A DNA stretch of 64,000 nt. Source: Futiania mangrovi. GTDB taxonomy: Bacteria; Pseudomonadota; Alphaproteobacteria; Futianiales; Futianiaceae. Below, piece after piece: positions 26,387 to 35,491 of this stretch. The stretch spans positions 124,001 through 188,000 of the forward strand of contig NZ_JAMZFT010000001.1 of assembly GCF_024158125.1 (NCBI RefSeq). The letters run 5' to 3'. The notes beneath the pieces were generated by a model. That model worked only from the letters and a program-made list of their open reading frames with translations. It did not search any database and was not told where the DNA came from. Position numbers and translations under genes: made by a program. Each line of letters opens with the position of its first letter. Position 1 is the first letter of the stretch.

Positions 26387-27187
26387 TCAGGCAAGGGGCA
26401 GGGTGTAGAGCCGCCCGAACGCAGGCAGCGTGTCCCCGATCCCCGCAAGCCGCAGCGCGTGCCAGATCATCGCATGGTTGGACGAGGTGACAGGCTTGCC
26501 GATACGCTCCTCGATCGCCGCCGCCGCCCGGCCGAGGCGAAGGCTGGTGCACGAGACGAACACGCCATCCACGTCGGCGGCGTCCACGATCCGGGCGATG
26601 GCGCCCTCGATCGAGGCAACGGTGATGCTGGCGACGGTCGGATCGTTCTCCTCGTTGAAGCTGCCGAACACGGGGACCTCGAACCCGCGCGCCTCGATAT
26701 AGCGCTGGAGACCTGCGTTCACGTCGGCGCGGTAGGGTGTCAGAACGCCGATCCGTTGCGCCCCGAAGGCGCGAAAGGCCGCAAACGCTGCCGTGATCGG
26801 CGTGGTCGGCTTCGCTTCGGGGCGGACGCTGCGGATCTTCTCGAACACCGTCTCCTCGCCGATCACCATGGCGCCCGACGTGCAGCCGAACATCACCACG
26901 TCGAGGGTGTCGCCCGGAAGGATCAGGTCGGCGGTGGGCGCGATCCGCTCCTTCATGTCGGCAAGGGTTTCCGGCGTGATCGTGGGCGAGTTGAGGATGC
27001 GCGCATTGTAGGCCGCGACGCCCGGCACCTCGGCCAGCACCTCGCGCATCTCGTGCTCGAGCGTGTAGTCGGTGGCGAGCACCACCGCGCCCAGCCGGGC
27101 GCGTGCAGCCACACCCTTGTCCGTCTCGTAGGGCAGATGCTCCAGCATCAGCGTTGCGCCCTTCGGCGTCTGTTCGGCCACGCCCAT
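26387..27187 (-). CDS. Asp/Glu racemase superfamily protein (arylmalonate decarboxylase / maleate isomerase / EutA-like)
   Basis: 266 residues. The two cysteine motifs of this superfamily are present: VMFGCTSGAMVIG (first half) and VFVSCTSLRLGRAAAAIE (second half), with TPITAAFAAFRAFGAQRIGVLTPY between them. This two-Cys pattern fits maleate cis-trans isomerases, arylmalonate decarboxylases and the EutA protein of ectoine catabolism. The genes around it (a D-amino-acid dehydrogenase on the same strand 20 nt upstream, then an agmatinase homologue) suggest amino-acid or amine catabolism, but no ectoine gene is visible, so the substrate is open. Confidence 0.72.
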   Translation of the reverse strand: MGVAEQTPKGATLMLEHLPYETDKGVAARARLGAVVLATDYTLEHEMREVLAEVPGVAAYNARILNSPTITPETLADMKERIAPTADLILPGDTLDVVMFGCTSGAMVIGEETVFEKIRSVRPEAKPTTPITAAFAAFRAFGAQRIGVLTPYRADVNAGLQRYIEARGFEVPVFGSFNEENDPTVASITVASIEGAIARIVDAADVDGVFVSCTSLRLGRAAAAIEERIGKPVTSSNHAMIWHALRLAGIGDTLPAFGRLYTLPLA

Positions 27188-27207
27188 TCCCGTCGTCTCC
27201 CGTCCGT

Positions 27208-28455
27208 TCAGTTGGGAAGCATCATGCCTGCGGTGTCGACCTCGGGCGCCCGGCCCGCGATCAGGTCGGCGGCGATGCGCGCGCTGCCCGCGCCCATCGT
27301 CCAGCCCATGTGCCCCTGGCCCGTGTTCATCCAGAGGTTCTGCACGCGCCCGCGTCCGAAGATCGGCAGGCCGGTCGGCGTCATTGGGCGCAGGCCCGCC
27401 CAGAACTCCGTCCTCTGCCAGTCGGCCGCATCCGGGAACATGGAGCGGATCGTGGCATACATGTGGCGGAAGTCCTTTTCCGTGTAGCTCGTGTCATAGC
27501 CCGCGAACTCCGCCGTGGCCGTTACACGGATGCGGTCGTCGTAGCGGGCATAGGCGATGAGGTTGGCCTCGTCGATGCCGCCAATGCGCGGCGCATTGTT
27601 GCGGCCCGCGACGGGCGCGGTCAGCGAGTATCCCTTGATCGGGTAGATCGGCAGGTCGAGCCCCGCGTTCTTAACGAGGAACGGGCTCATCACCCCCAGC
27701 GAGACCATGTAGGCGTCGGCCACAACGTCGCCCTTGTCCGTCACGGCGCGGATTACCCGGTCGCCGGAGATGTCGAGCGCCTGGACCGTCGTCCCGAAGC
27801 GAACGTCGCCGCCGGCCTCCGCCACCTTTGCGGCCAGTGCGCGCACGAAGGTGCGGCAGTCGCCCGACTGGTCGCCGGGGGCATAGAGCGCGCCCGCGAA
27901 CTGGTTGGTGATGGGGGCGAGCGCGGGGTCGATGGCCACGGCCTCCGCCATGGTGACGGTGCGCACCTCGACACCCTGGCGTCGCAGCACCTCGGCCTTC
28001 TTCGATGCGGCGACGAGGGCCGCCTGCGACCGGTGCAGGAACAGGCAGCCGTCGGTCACGTGGCTGAAGGCGATGCCGGTTTCCTCCGCGATCAGGTTCA
28101 ACCGGTCGCGGGAATAGGTGCAGAGCCCGACCTTGGCCGCTGTGTTGCGCGCCGCTGCAGCCTCCGTGCACTGGCCGAGGAACTTGAGCGTCCACGACCA
28201 CAGCCGCGCGTCGAGCGACGGCTTGAAGCGCAGCGCCTGGTCGTTGCGCCACAGCGAGCGCACGAGCATGCCCGGCGCGGCGGGGCTTGCCCAGGCATAG
28301 GCATGGCCGGGCGAGATCAGCCCGGCGTTGCCGGCGCTGGTGAAGCTCGCCGCCTCCGCCTCCCGGTCGACCAGAACGACCTCGTGCCCGTCGCGCAGCA
28401 GCTCCCACGCCGCCGTCACGCCGATCACGCCAGCCCCAAGCACCGCGATCCGCAT
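27208..28455 (-). CDS. dadA: D-amino-acid dehydrogenase (DadA-like flavoprotein)
   Basis: It oxidises D-amino acids to 2-oxo acids and ammonia, passing electrons to the respiratory chain. The 415-residue protein opens with the FAD dinucleotide-binding motif MRIAVLGAGVIGVTAAWELLRDGHEVVLVDRE, then ASFTSAGNAGLISPGHA, AIDPALAPI, YPIKGYSLT and the C-terminal GLRPMTPTGLPIFGRG...NTGQGHMGWTMGAGSARIAADLIAG, all typical of DadA. GAGGGG precedes the start. It lies 20 nt upstream of the racemase-fold gene, likely in one operon; one product could act on the other's substrate. Confidence 0.87.
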   Translation of the reverse strand: MRIAVLGAGVIGVTAAWELLRDGHEVVLVDREAEAASFTSAGNAGLISPGHAYAWASPAAPGMLVRSLWRNDQALRFKPSLDARLWSWTLKFLGQCTEAAAARNTAAKVGLCTYSRDRLNLIAEETGIAFSHVTDGCLFLHRSQAALVAASKKAEVLRRQGVEVRTVTMAEAVAIDPALAPITNQFAGALYAPGDQSGDCRTFVRALAAKVAEAGGDVRFGTTVQALDISGDRVIRAVTDKGDVVADAYMVSLGVMSPFLVKNAGLDLPIYPIKGYSLTAPVAGRNNAPRIGGIDEANLIAYARYDDRIRVTATAEFAGYDTSYTEKDFRHMYATIRSMFPDAADWQRTEFWAGLRPMTPTGLPIFGRGRVQNLWMNTGQGHMGWTMGAGSARIAADLIAGRAPEVDTAGMMLPN

Positions 28456-28547
28456 GTCGCCCCTCGCGCAAGATACCGCATCCGGGGTGCATCAAACCCG
28501 GTTCGCGCGGGCTTGCCAAGGGCTGCGCGGGCACGCGCGCCATGCAC

Positions 28548-29492
28548 TCAGCGGCGGGCGTCGGCCATCAGGCAGAGGTATTCCAGCGCGATTTGCGCGC
28601 CCGCGAGCGCCGTCATCTCCGCATGGTCGTAGGGCGGTGCGACCTCGACAAGGTCGAAGCCCGTGTAGGTGAGCTTCGTGAGGCCGCGCACGATGCCCAG
28701 CGCCTGCGCGCTCGACAGTCCGCCCGGCACCGGCGTGCCCGTGCCCGGCGCGAATGCCGGGTCGAGGCAGTCGATGTCGAAGGTGATGTAGACGGGCCGG
28801 CTTCCGACGCGCGCGCGGATCTCCGACACCGCCGCCTCGATCCCGTACTCGTGGATCCAGGGGGCGGTCAGGATGTTGTAGCCGTGCGTCTCGTCGTTCC
28901 AGGTGCGCAGGCCGACCTGCACCGAATGTGCCGGGTCGACGAGACCTTCCTTCGCCGCCCAGTAGAACATCGTGCCGTGGTCGAGGCGCTTGTCCTCCTC
29001 CGCCCAGGTGTCCGAATGGGCGTCGAAGTGGATGAGGCTGAGGGGGCCGTGCTTCTCCGCCACCGCCTTCAGCACCGGATAGGTGACGAAGTGGTCGCCG
29101 CCGAGCGTCAGTGGCACCACGCCCGCCCGAACGATGGTGCGGGCGTGCGCCTCGATCGCGTCGGCGAACGCGCCCGGGTGGCCCATGTCGAAGAAGCAGT
29201 CGCCATAGTCGATGGCGGCAATCGTCTCGAACGGGTCGAAGCCCCAGGGGAAGGGCTTGCCCCACGCGATGTTGGCGGACGCCGCGCGCAAGCCCCGCGG
29301 ACCGAAGCGCGCGCCCGGCCGCCCCGTCGTCGCGAGGTCGAGCGGCACGCCCGTGATCGCCACGTCGGCACCGGCGAGGTCCTTGGTGTACTTGCGGCGC
29401 ATGAAGGACGTGACGCCGGAATAGCTGGGTTCGTTCGGGCCGCCATAGGGCGTCGCCGCGGTGATCGCCTGGTCCATCGTGGGCGCGGGCAT
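28548..29492 (-). CDS. speB: agmatinase/ureohydrolase family protein
   Basis: A 314-residue arginase-fold enzyme that hydrolyses a guanidino compound to urea and an amine. The binuclear Mn site is intact: GGDHFVTYP, DAHSDTW and DIDCLDPAFAPGTGTPVPGG. These and the length fit agmatinase, but guanidinobutyrase and guanidinopropionase share them, so the gene symbol is provisional. It lies 92 nt upstream of dadA on the same strand and is divergent, at 167 nt, from the dimethylglycine-dehydrogenase-like gene. Confidence 0.83.
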   Translation of the reverse strand: MPAPTMDQAITAATPYGGPNEPSYSGVTSFMRRKYTKDLAGADVAITGVPLDLATTGRPGARFGPRGLRAASANIAWGKPFPWGFDPFETIAAIDYGDCFFDMGHPGAFADAIEAHARTIVRAGVVPLTLGGDHFVTYPVLKAVAEKHGPLSLIHFDAHSDTWAEEDKRLDHGTMFYWAAKEGLVDPAHSVQVGLRTWNDETHGYNILTAPWIHEYGIEAAVSEIRARVGSRPVYITFDIDCLDPAFAPGTGTPVPGGLSSAQALGIVRGLTKLTYTGFDLVEVAPPYDHAEMTALAGAQIALEYLCLMADARR

Positions 29493-29659
29493 CGCTCTCT
29501 CATCCTTCCGGGTCGGGGCAAGGGGTTTCGGCCCGCTATGTAGCCCCGATCATGTCGGAAACCTAGGGGGCGATGTCGGAAACAGGGAACGCGCGCCGGC
29601 TCTGCCGGGTAAGCTGGGAGTGAGTGCGCACGGACGAATGGCAGGGAAGGGGAACGCGG

Positions 29660-32164
29660 ATGGCGGACATGGTCACGCATGCACGCGCGGTCGTGGTCGG
29701 CGGCGGTGCGGTGGGCTGCTCGATCGCCTATCACCTCTGCAAGGCGGGCTGGACGGACACGGTCCTGCTGGAACGCGACGAGCTGACCGCGGGCTCCACC
29801 TGGCATGCCGCGGGGCTGCTGCCGCTCTTCAACATGTCTTACGCGACGAGCCACATCCACGACTACTCGGTGAAGTTCTACCAGGACCTGGCCGGCGAGA
29901 CCGGCATGGACACGGGCTTTTTCCGCGTCGGCAACCTGCGCATGGCGCAGACCGAGGCGCGCATGGACGAATACCGCCTCTATGCCTCGACCGCCGAGAC
30001 GGTCGGCATCCCTTACGAGTGGCTCACGCCGAAAGAGATCGCCGAGCGCTGGCCGCTGGTGCGGACCGAGGACTTGAAGGGCGCGATCTTCCACCCGACC
30101 GACGGCTACATCAATCCGGCCGACGTGACGCAGGCGATGGCGGCCGGCGCGCGGGCGCGCGGCGCGAGGATCTACCGCAAGACGCAGGTGGATGCGTTCG
30201 AACGCACGGCGAGCGGCGAATGGATCGTGCGCGGCCACATCGTCGCGGACAAGGGCGGCATCCTTCAGGCGAAGCAGCCGTTCGAGATCCGCTGCGACGT
30301 GGTCGTCACGGCGACCGGCAACCATGCCCAGCGCACTGCGGCGATGGTCGGCTGCTACATCCCTGCGATCCCGGTCGAGCACCAGTACATCGTGACCGAG
30401 CCCGACCCCGCGCTGGTCGAGTGGCGCGCGTCGAACCCGCAGCATCCGGTCCTGCGCGACGCGGACGCCAAATGGTACGTGCGGGAGGAGCGCGGCGGCT
30501 GGATCCTCGGCCCCTATGAGCGCAACGCCCCCGCCTGGGCCGTCTTCGGCGTGCCGGAGACGTTCCGGGCCGATCTCCTGCAACTCGACCTCGACCGGAT
30601 CGAGGCCGAGTACCTGTCGATGATCCACCGCATCCCGTCCACCGAGAACGTGGGCCTGAAGGACGACTTCAACGGGCCCATCTGCTACACGCCCGACGGC
30701 AATCCGCTGGTCGGGCCCGCGCCGGGCGTGGACAATTTCTACTTCGCGGAGGGGTTCTCCTTCGGCATCACGGCTGCGGGCGGCACCGGCTACTACCTCG
30801 CCCAGATGATCACGCAAGGCGAGGCCGAGATCGACATGTGGTCGCTCGACCCGCGCCGCTACGGGCCGTGGATCAACCGCAACTATGCCGCGCGCAAGAA
30901 CGAGGAGTGCTACGAGCACGTCTTCATCCTGCACCACCCGGACGAGGAGCGGGAGGCCTGCCGCCCCCTAAAGACCGCACCCTGCTACGACCGGGTGAAG
31001 GCGCGGGGCGCGCAATTCGGCCAGGTGAACGGGTGGGAGAGGCCGACCTATTACGCCGATACGCCCGATTTCGACGATCACGCCGCCCGGTCGTTCCGCC
31101 GCGGCGGCTGGTGGCGCTTTGCGGAAGCCGAGGCCCGCGCGGTGCGCGAGGGCGTGGGCCTCTTCGACGTCACGCCCTTCGCCAAGCACCGGATAATGGG
31201 TCCGGGCGCGACGGACTTCCTCGACCGGCTGACCTGCAACCGGCTGCCGAAAGTGGGGCGCATCAATCTGACCTATGCGCTGACCGAAGCGGCCGGCACC
31301 GTGCGGTCCGAGTTCACCATCGTGCGGCATGGCGAGAACGACTATTACGTCGTCTCGGCGGGCGCGGCGGAGGCCTATGACGGCGATTACCTGCGCAAGA
31401 TGGCGCCCGCGGACGGCAGCGTCGTCATCCAGAACGTCACCACGCAATACGGCGTCTTCGCCATCGCCGGACCGAAGGCGCGCGAGGTGATGGAGGCGGT
31501 CACATTCGCGCAAGACCCGGCGGCGGTCTATACCAACAAGGCGTTCCCCTGGCTCTCGGCGCGCGAGGTCGACCTCGGCATGTGCCGGACGCTGGCGATC
31601 CGCGTGGCCTATGCGGGCGAGCTGGGGTGGGAGCTGCATCACCCGATGGAGATGCAGAACTATCTCTTCGACCGCATCGTGGCTGCGGGGCAGGGGCTCA
31701 GGCTCTGCGGGACGCGCGCAATGAACTGGCTGCGGCAGGAGAAGTCCTATCGCGCCTTCGGCTCGGACCTCGGGCGGGATGCGACGCCGTTCGAATCCGG
31801 GCTCGACCGCTTCGTGGACATGTCGAAGGATTTCGTCGGCAAGACGGCGCTGGAGACGGCGGGGATCAGGGCGCGCTGCGTGACGCTGCTGATCGACGGG
31901 CCGGCGGACGCCGATCCGTGGGGGCGCGAGGCGCTCTACGAGAGCGACGGGACGACCCGCGTCGGCCGGCTTACGTCGGGCGGGTGGTCGGTCGTGTTCG
32001 GCAGGCAGATCGGCCTCGGCTATGTCGACCCCGCCCATGCCGCGCCCGGCACGCGGCTCAAGGTGCGAATCATGGGCGCACTGTGGGACGCGGAGGTTGT
32101 CGAGGACAGCCCCCACGATCCGCAGAACCTGCGCATCCGCGCCGACAGCCCGGCGCGCCGCTAG
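29660..32164 (+). CDS. dimethylglycine/sarcosine dehydrogenase-like FAD-dependent oxidoreductase with GcvT domain
   Basis: An 834-residue fusion. The N-terminal DAO-type domain has VVVGGGAVGCSIAYHL (FAD binding) and GSTWHAAGLLP; the His (residue 49) corresponds to the covalent flavin attachment site of dimethylglycine and sarcosine dehydrogenases. The C-terminal half (about 440-830) is an aminomethyltransferase (GcvT/YgfZ) fold that in this family transfers the released one-carbon unit to tetrahydrofolate (YAGELGWELHHPMEM, GCVxL-like region near the end). AAGGGGA precedes the ATG at 29660, which I choose over GTG at 29624. An N-methyl-amine substrate is likely, but which one is open. Confidence 0.85.
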   Translation: MADMVTHARAVVVGGGAVGCSIAYHLCKAGWTDTVLLERDELTAGSTWHAAGLLPLFNMSYATSHIHDYSVKFYQDLAGETGMDTGFFRVGNLRMAQTEARMDEYRLYASTAETVGIPYEWLTPKEIAERWPLVRTEDLKGAIFHPTDGYINPADVTQAMAAGARARGARIYRKTQVDAFERTASGEWIVRGHIVADKGGILQAKQPFEIRCDVVVTATGNHAQRTAAMVGCYIPAIPVEHQYIVTEPDPALVEWRASNPQHPVLRDADAKWYVREERGGWILGPYERNAPAWAVFGVPETFRADLLQLDLDRIEAEYLSMIHRIPSTENVGLKDDFNGPICYTPDGNPLVGPAPGVDNFYFAEGFSFGITAAGGTGYYLAQMITQGEAEIDMWSLDPRRYGPWINRNYAARKNEECYEHVFILHHPDEEREACRPLKTAPCYDRVKARGAQFGQVNGWERPTYYADTPDFDDHAARSFRRGGWWRFAEAEARAVREGVGLFDVTPFAKHRIMGPGATDFLDRLTCNRLPKVGRINLTYALTEAAGTVRSEFTIVRHGENDYYVVSAGAAEAYDGDYLRKMAPADGSVVIQNVTTQYGVFAIAGPKAREVMEAVTFAQDPAAVYTNKAFPWLSAREVDLGMCRTLAIRVAYAGELGWELHHPMEMQNYLFDRIVAAGQGLRLCGTRAMNWLRQEKSYRAFGSDLGRDATPFESGLDRFVDMSKDFVGKTALETAGIRARCVTLLIDGPADADPWGREALYESDGTTRVGRLTSGGWSVVFGRQIGLGYVDPAHAAPGTRLKVRIMGALWDAEVVEDSPHDPQNLRIRADSPARR

Positions 32165-32170
32165 GCCGCG

Positions 32171-33400
32171 TCAGGCTGCGGCGCCGGCCTTCTGCCGCTC
32201 GATCGAGCGGTCGTCGATGGGCCAGTGGACGAACGCCGCGAGCACGCCCAGGATCACGCCGCCCCACCACACCGGCTCGTAGGTGCCGAAGGCGTCGTAG
32301 AGCGCGCCGCCTGCCCACACGCCGATGAAGGAGCCGACCTGGTGGCTGACGAAGGTGATGCCCGACAGCATCGCCATGTAGCCAGGGCCGAACACCTGGC
32401 CCACGATCCCGTAGGTCAGCGGTACGGTCGACAGCCACAGGAAGCCCATGGCGATCGCGAAGGCATAGGTCGACATCTCGGTCAGCGGCATCAGCAGATA
32501 GGCCGCCGTCACGATGGAGCGCGCGACATAGATGAAGACGAGGCCGTATTTCTTGGAATAGCGCCCGCCGGCCCACCCAGACGCAAAGCTGCCCGCGATG
32601 TTGCAGAGGCCAACCAGCATCAGCGCGGTGGCGCCGACCGTGGGGCCGAGCCCGTTGTCGCCGAGGTAGGCCGGCAGGTGGACGGTGATGAAGGCGACCT
32701 GGAAGCCGCACACGAAGAAGCCGATGGTCAGGAGGATATAGCCGCGGTGGGCGAATGCCTCAGTCAGCGCGTCGCGGAAGCTCTGGTCGGGCGGCAGGAT
32801 GCGGCCCGCGCTTCCGCCCGCGAAGACGCTTGCGAGTGGAATGATCAGCGCCGCCACCAGCGACAGCCAGAACAGTGCCTCCACCCAGCCGAAGTTCGTC
32901 AGCAGCGCCGCGCCGAGCGGCACGACGACGACCTGGCCCATGGAGCCTGCCGCGGTGCCGAGGCCCATGACGAGGGACCGCTTCTCGGGCGCGACCATCT
33001 TGGCCAGCGCGGCGATGACGATGGTGAAGGACGAAAACGCGATGCCCATGCCGACGAGAAGTCCGGCGGAGATGTTCAGCAGAACCGGATCGGTCGTGAC
33101 CGACATGAGCCAGACGCCGACCGCGTAGAGCACGCCGCCCACCGTGAGCACCCGCACCGGCCCGTAACGGTCCGCCAGTCCGCCCGCGATGGGCTGGGCA
33201 AGGCCCCAGACGAGGTTCTGCACGGCAAGCGCGAGGCCGAACACCTCCCGCCCCCAGCCGAGATCTGCGGACATCGGCGCCAGGAAGAGACCGAAGCTCG
33301 ACCGCACACCAAGCGAGATGAGTGCAATGAGTGCACCCGCAGCCATGATGATGGCGGGTGTCCGCCAGGAGGCGCCGTGAAGCGACATGAGCGATAACAT
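32171..33400 (-). CDS. MFS transporter, 12 TM
   Basis: 409 residues with about twelve hydrophobic helices and the MFS loop 2-3 motif GGLADRYGPVRVLTVGG, repeated in weaker form as SGWAGGRYSKKYG after helix 8. It resembles monocarboxylate/oxalate-type MFS transporters (ALIALISLGVRSSFGLFLAPMSADLGW). AAGGA lies 5 nt before the ATG at 33400. It is convergent with the dehydrogenase-like gene (6 nt between their stops) and may import a substrate for the neighbouring enzymes; the substrate is unknown. Confidence 0.85.
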   Translation of the reverse strand: MLSLMSLHGASWRTPAIIMAAGALIALISLGVRSSFGLFLAPMSADLGWGREVFGLALAVQNLVWGLAQPIAGGLADRYGPVRVLTVGGVLYAVGVWLMSVTTDPVLLNISAGLLVGMGIAFSSFTIVIAALAKMVAPEKRSLVMGLGTAAGSMGQVVVVPLGAALLTNFGWVEALFWLSLVAALIIPLASVFAGGSAGRILPPDQSFRDALTEAFAHRGYILLTIGFFVCGFQVAFITVHLPAYLGDNGLGPTVGATALMLVGLCNIAGSFASGWAGGRYSKKYGLVFIYVARSIVTAAYLLMPLTEMSTYAFAIAMGFLWLSTVPLTYGIVGQVFGPGYMAMLSGITFVSHQVGSFIGVWAGGALYDAFGTYEPVWWGGVILGVLAAFVHWPIDDRSIERQKAGAAA

Positions 33401-33658
33401 CCATTTCCTTCGATGGGGCGCAGTTTGACGCAGCAGGGCTGCAGCGCAAGCACCGCGAAGTTCCAGGCTGCGAAAAACAGAGTTGCACGGATCGCGTGCC
33501 CTCTCGCGGCGCGTTCCACAGTTTACGTGCCATTAAGGTGGTGAAGCCTAGGATTCAGGAGAATATTCGGCTCGTCACGCAGCAGCGCCGGCGTCGGTGG
33601 CACTTGTTGGGGTGCGGGCGGTTGGGTCCGGTTTCGAGTTGCGACAGGGGACGTTTTC

Positions 33659-34612
33659 ATGCCTTCAGCCATGCGCGTGATTGTGGTCGCGTCTCAGAAG
33701 GGCGGTGCTGGGAAGACCACGCTGGCGGGACATCTGGCGGTCGAGGGGGAGCTTGCGGGCAACGGACCCGTGGCGCTGATCGATACCGATCCGCAGGGCT
33801 CGCTTGCGACGTGGTGGAACGCGCGCAATTCGGCGGCGCCGGCCTTCGTGCGGACCGACTTCTCGACGCTTTTCCACGACGTCGAACAGCTGCGCGAGGC
33901 CGGTTTCCGGGTCGTGGTGATCGATACCCCGCCCGCCGTGACCCGCGCGATCGCGGAGGTCGTGAGCTTCGCCGACCTCGTGGTGCTGCCGACCCGGCCC
34001 AGCCCGCACGACCTGCGCGCCGTCGGTGCGACCGTCGACATCATCGAGGCCAAGCGCAAGCAGATGATCTTCGTTGTCAACGGTGCCACGCCGCGGGCCC
34101 GGATCACGTCCGAGGCTGCCGTCGCGCTGTCGCAGCACGGCACGGTTGCGCCTGTGACCATCCATCACCGCGTCGACTTCGCTGCCAGCATGATCGACGG
34201 CCGCACCGTGATGGAGACCGATCCCGAGGGGTCTTCGTCGAAGGAAGTCAAGGCGCTGTGGGAGTATATCGCGACCCGCCTCGAAAAGGTCGCGCGGGAA
34301 ACCGCAGTCCAGGCGCCAGCCGTCGGGGCCCGTCCGCCAGGTGTGCTTTCGCCCGCGATCCCGCCATCCGAGCGTCCGGGTTTCGGGCAGAGACACGCCG
34401 CCGCAGCCGGCACCGCCGCGCCGCAGCCGGGCGTGGCGCGCGACACGGCGTCTGCCGTCGAGCGGCCCGCGTCCCCTGCCGAGGCCGCTCCGCAGGACGG
34501 CGCGGCGCATGCGGCCCCTGCGCAGGCGCCTGCTGCCGGCGCTGCCCGGCGCTTTGGCGGTGCCACGCTCGGCAGGCCCGGCACCACCTTCGGCCGCCGT
34601 GCCCACACTTGA
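33659..34612 (+). CDS. ParA-family ATPase with extended Ala/Pro-rich tail
   Basis: 317 residues. The first 215 form a compact ParA/MinD ATPase: deviant Walker A ASQKGGAGKTTLAGH (14-21 KGGAGKTT), LIDTDPQGSLATWW, Walker B VVVIDTPPAVTRAIAE and VLPTRPSPHDLRA. It lacks the N-terminal HTH of type Ia ParA and is closest to type Ib (ParF-like) and orphan cargo-positioning ParAs. A roughly 100-residue low-complexity tail follows, ending basic (RRFGGATLGRPGTTFGRRAHT). AGGGGA is 7 nt before the ATG. The next gene, 27 nt downstream, has features of a ParA partner. No parS, parB, repA or minCE is visible. Confidence 0.85.
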   Translation: MPSAMRVIVVASQKGGAGKTTLAGHLAVEGELAGNGPVALIDTDPQGSLATWWNARNSAAPAFVRTDFSTLFHDVEQLREAGFRVVVIDTPPAVTRAIAEVVSFADLVVLPTRPSPHDLRAVGATVDIIEAKRKQMIFVVNGATPRARITSEAAVALSQHGTVAPVTIHHRVDFAASMIDGRTVMETDPEGSSSKEVKALWEYIATRLEKVARETAVQAPAVGARPPGVLSPAIPPSERPGFGQRHAAAAGTAAPQPGVARDTASAVERPASPAEAAPQDGAAHAAPAQAPAAGAARRFGGATLGRPGTTFGRRAHT

Positions 34613-34639
34613 ACTTCCAGCCGGATCAGGATGCACGCC

Positions 34640-35182
34640 ATGGCCCGTAACAAGTTTGCCACGCTCCACTCCGGTCTCCTCGTACGGAAAGGGGAAGCCG
34701 AGCCCGCTCCACCGCCTGCGTTGAGCGCACTCGACATGCCGGCGCAGGAACTGGGAGCGGAGAACATGCGGGGACGCAAAGGGATCGCCCAGCCGCACGG
34801 CGGCGCGCTGTCGCCGGGGCTGAGCCGTTTGCTGGGCAGTGCAGACGCCGCGGCGCACGCGGCCGGTCCCGACGACATCGATGCCTTCTATGGGGACGAG
34901 GAGGCCGATGCGTTCGACGAGGGCGCTGACAGGGACGAGGAGGCAACCGCGCAGGTACACTCGATCCGGGACATCCTGGCCCGGCAGCGCAGGATCACGC
35001 CCGTCTCGATCAACGAGAGCGTGCAGCGCCGCCGTGACGGAACGCTGCTGGTGACGGTCCCGCTGAGCGCGGACGAACTCGAAAAGCTGCGCGCGGTTTC
35101 CCGTGTGCGCGACGAACGCATGTCGGACGTGCTGCGTCAGGCGGTCGTGGCCTTCCTCGTCGCCGAGGATCCGGACGCCTGA
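34640..35182 (+). CDS. putative ParA partner with basic N-terminus and ribbon-helix-helix-like C-terminus
   Basis: A 180-residue protein I do not recognise as a named family. The N-terminus MARNKFATLHSGLLVRKGEA is basic and Gly-Leu containing, like the ATPase-activating peptides of ParB/Spo0J and ParG proteins. A disordered middle follows, acidic at about 80-110 (DDIDAFYGDEEADAFDE). The last 50 residues (GTLLVTVPLSADELEKL...RMSDVLRQAVVAFLV) read as beta strand, helix, helix, the ribbon-helix-helix pattern. AGGA is 9 nt before the ATG at 34640; another ATG is at 34631. Its link to the upstream ParA suggests a two-gene partition or positioning module (inference). Confidence 0.7.
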   Translation: MARNKFATLHSGLLVRKGEAEPAPPPALSALDMPAQELGAENMRGRKGIAQPHGGALSPGLSRLLGSADAAAHAAGPDDIDAFYGDEEADAFDEGADRDEEATAQVHSIRDILARQRRITPVSINESVQRRRDGTLLVTVPLSADELEKLRAVSRVRDERMSDVLRQAVVAFLVAEDPDA

Positions 35183-35491
35183 GCGCCAGGGCCGCACCCG
35201 CGCGGCCGAGCCCGGAGGGTGCGCGAATCGCCAGGCGATAGGATGGCGCTGCCGGCGCGGCAGGCGATATGCCATGCCTTGGCATGCATTCACTCCACCA
35301 TCGATTGAATCGCGCCAATCTGCAACGCCACACGCGCGACTCTCATCTCGAAGATATTCCGGTTCGGTGAAAATATTTTCTATTTTCCCGGGATTGATAC
35401 TTCCTTTCGCTGTTTTCTGCGTGTATCTCTCAAGCGCACACAAAAAGAGCACTGCGCGGGGTGAACTCGCGCCACGAAGGAGCTTGAAGGG
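35183..35491 (+). promoter_or_regulatory. mucR upstream region with palindromes
   Basis: This 309-nt stretch has no gene. CATGCC-TT-GGCATG (35271-35284) and GAAAATATTTTC (35369-35380) are perfect palindromes, and 35340-35450 is far more AT-rich than the window average. Ros/MucR proteins bind AT-rich upstream DNA including their own promoters, so autoregulation is likely (inference). Confidence 0.45.

Noticed and set aside
33659-35182. ParA pair as a plasmid, phage or integrated element remnant
   Set aside because: No replication, relaxase, integrase or phage gene nearby, and codon use and GC content match the surroundings.
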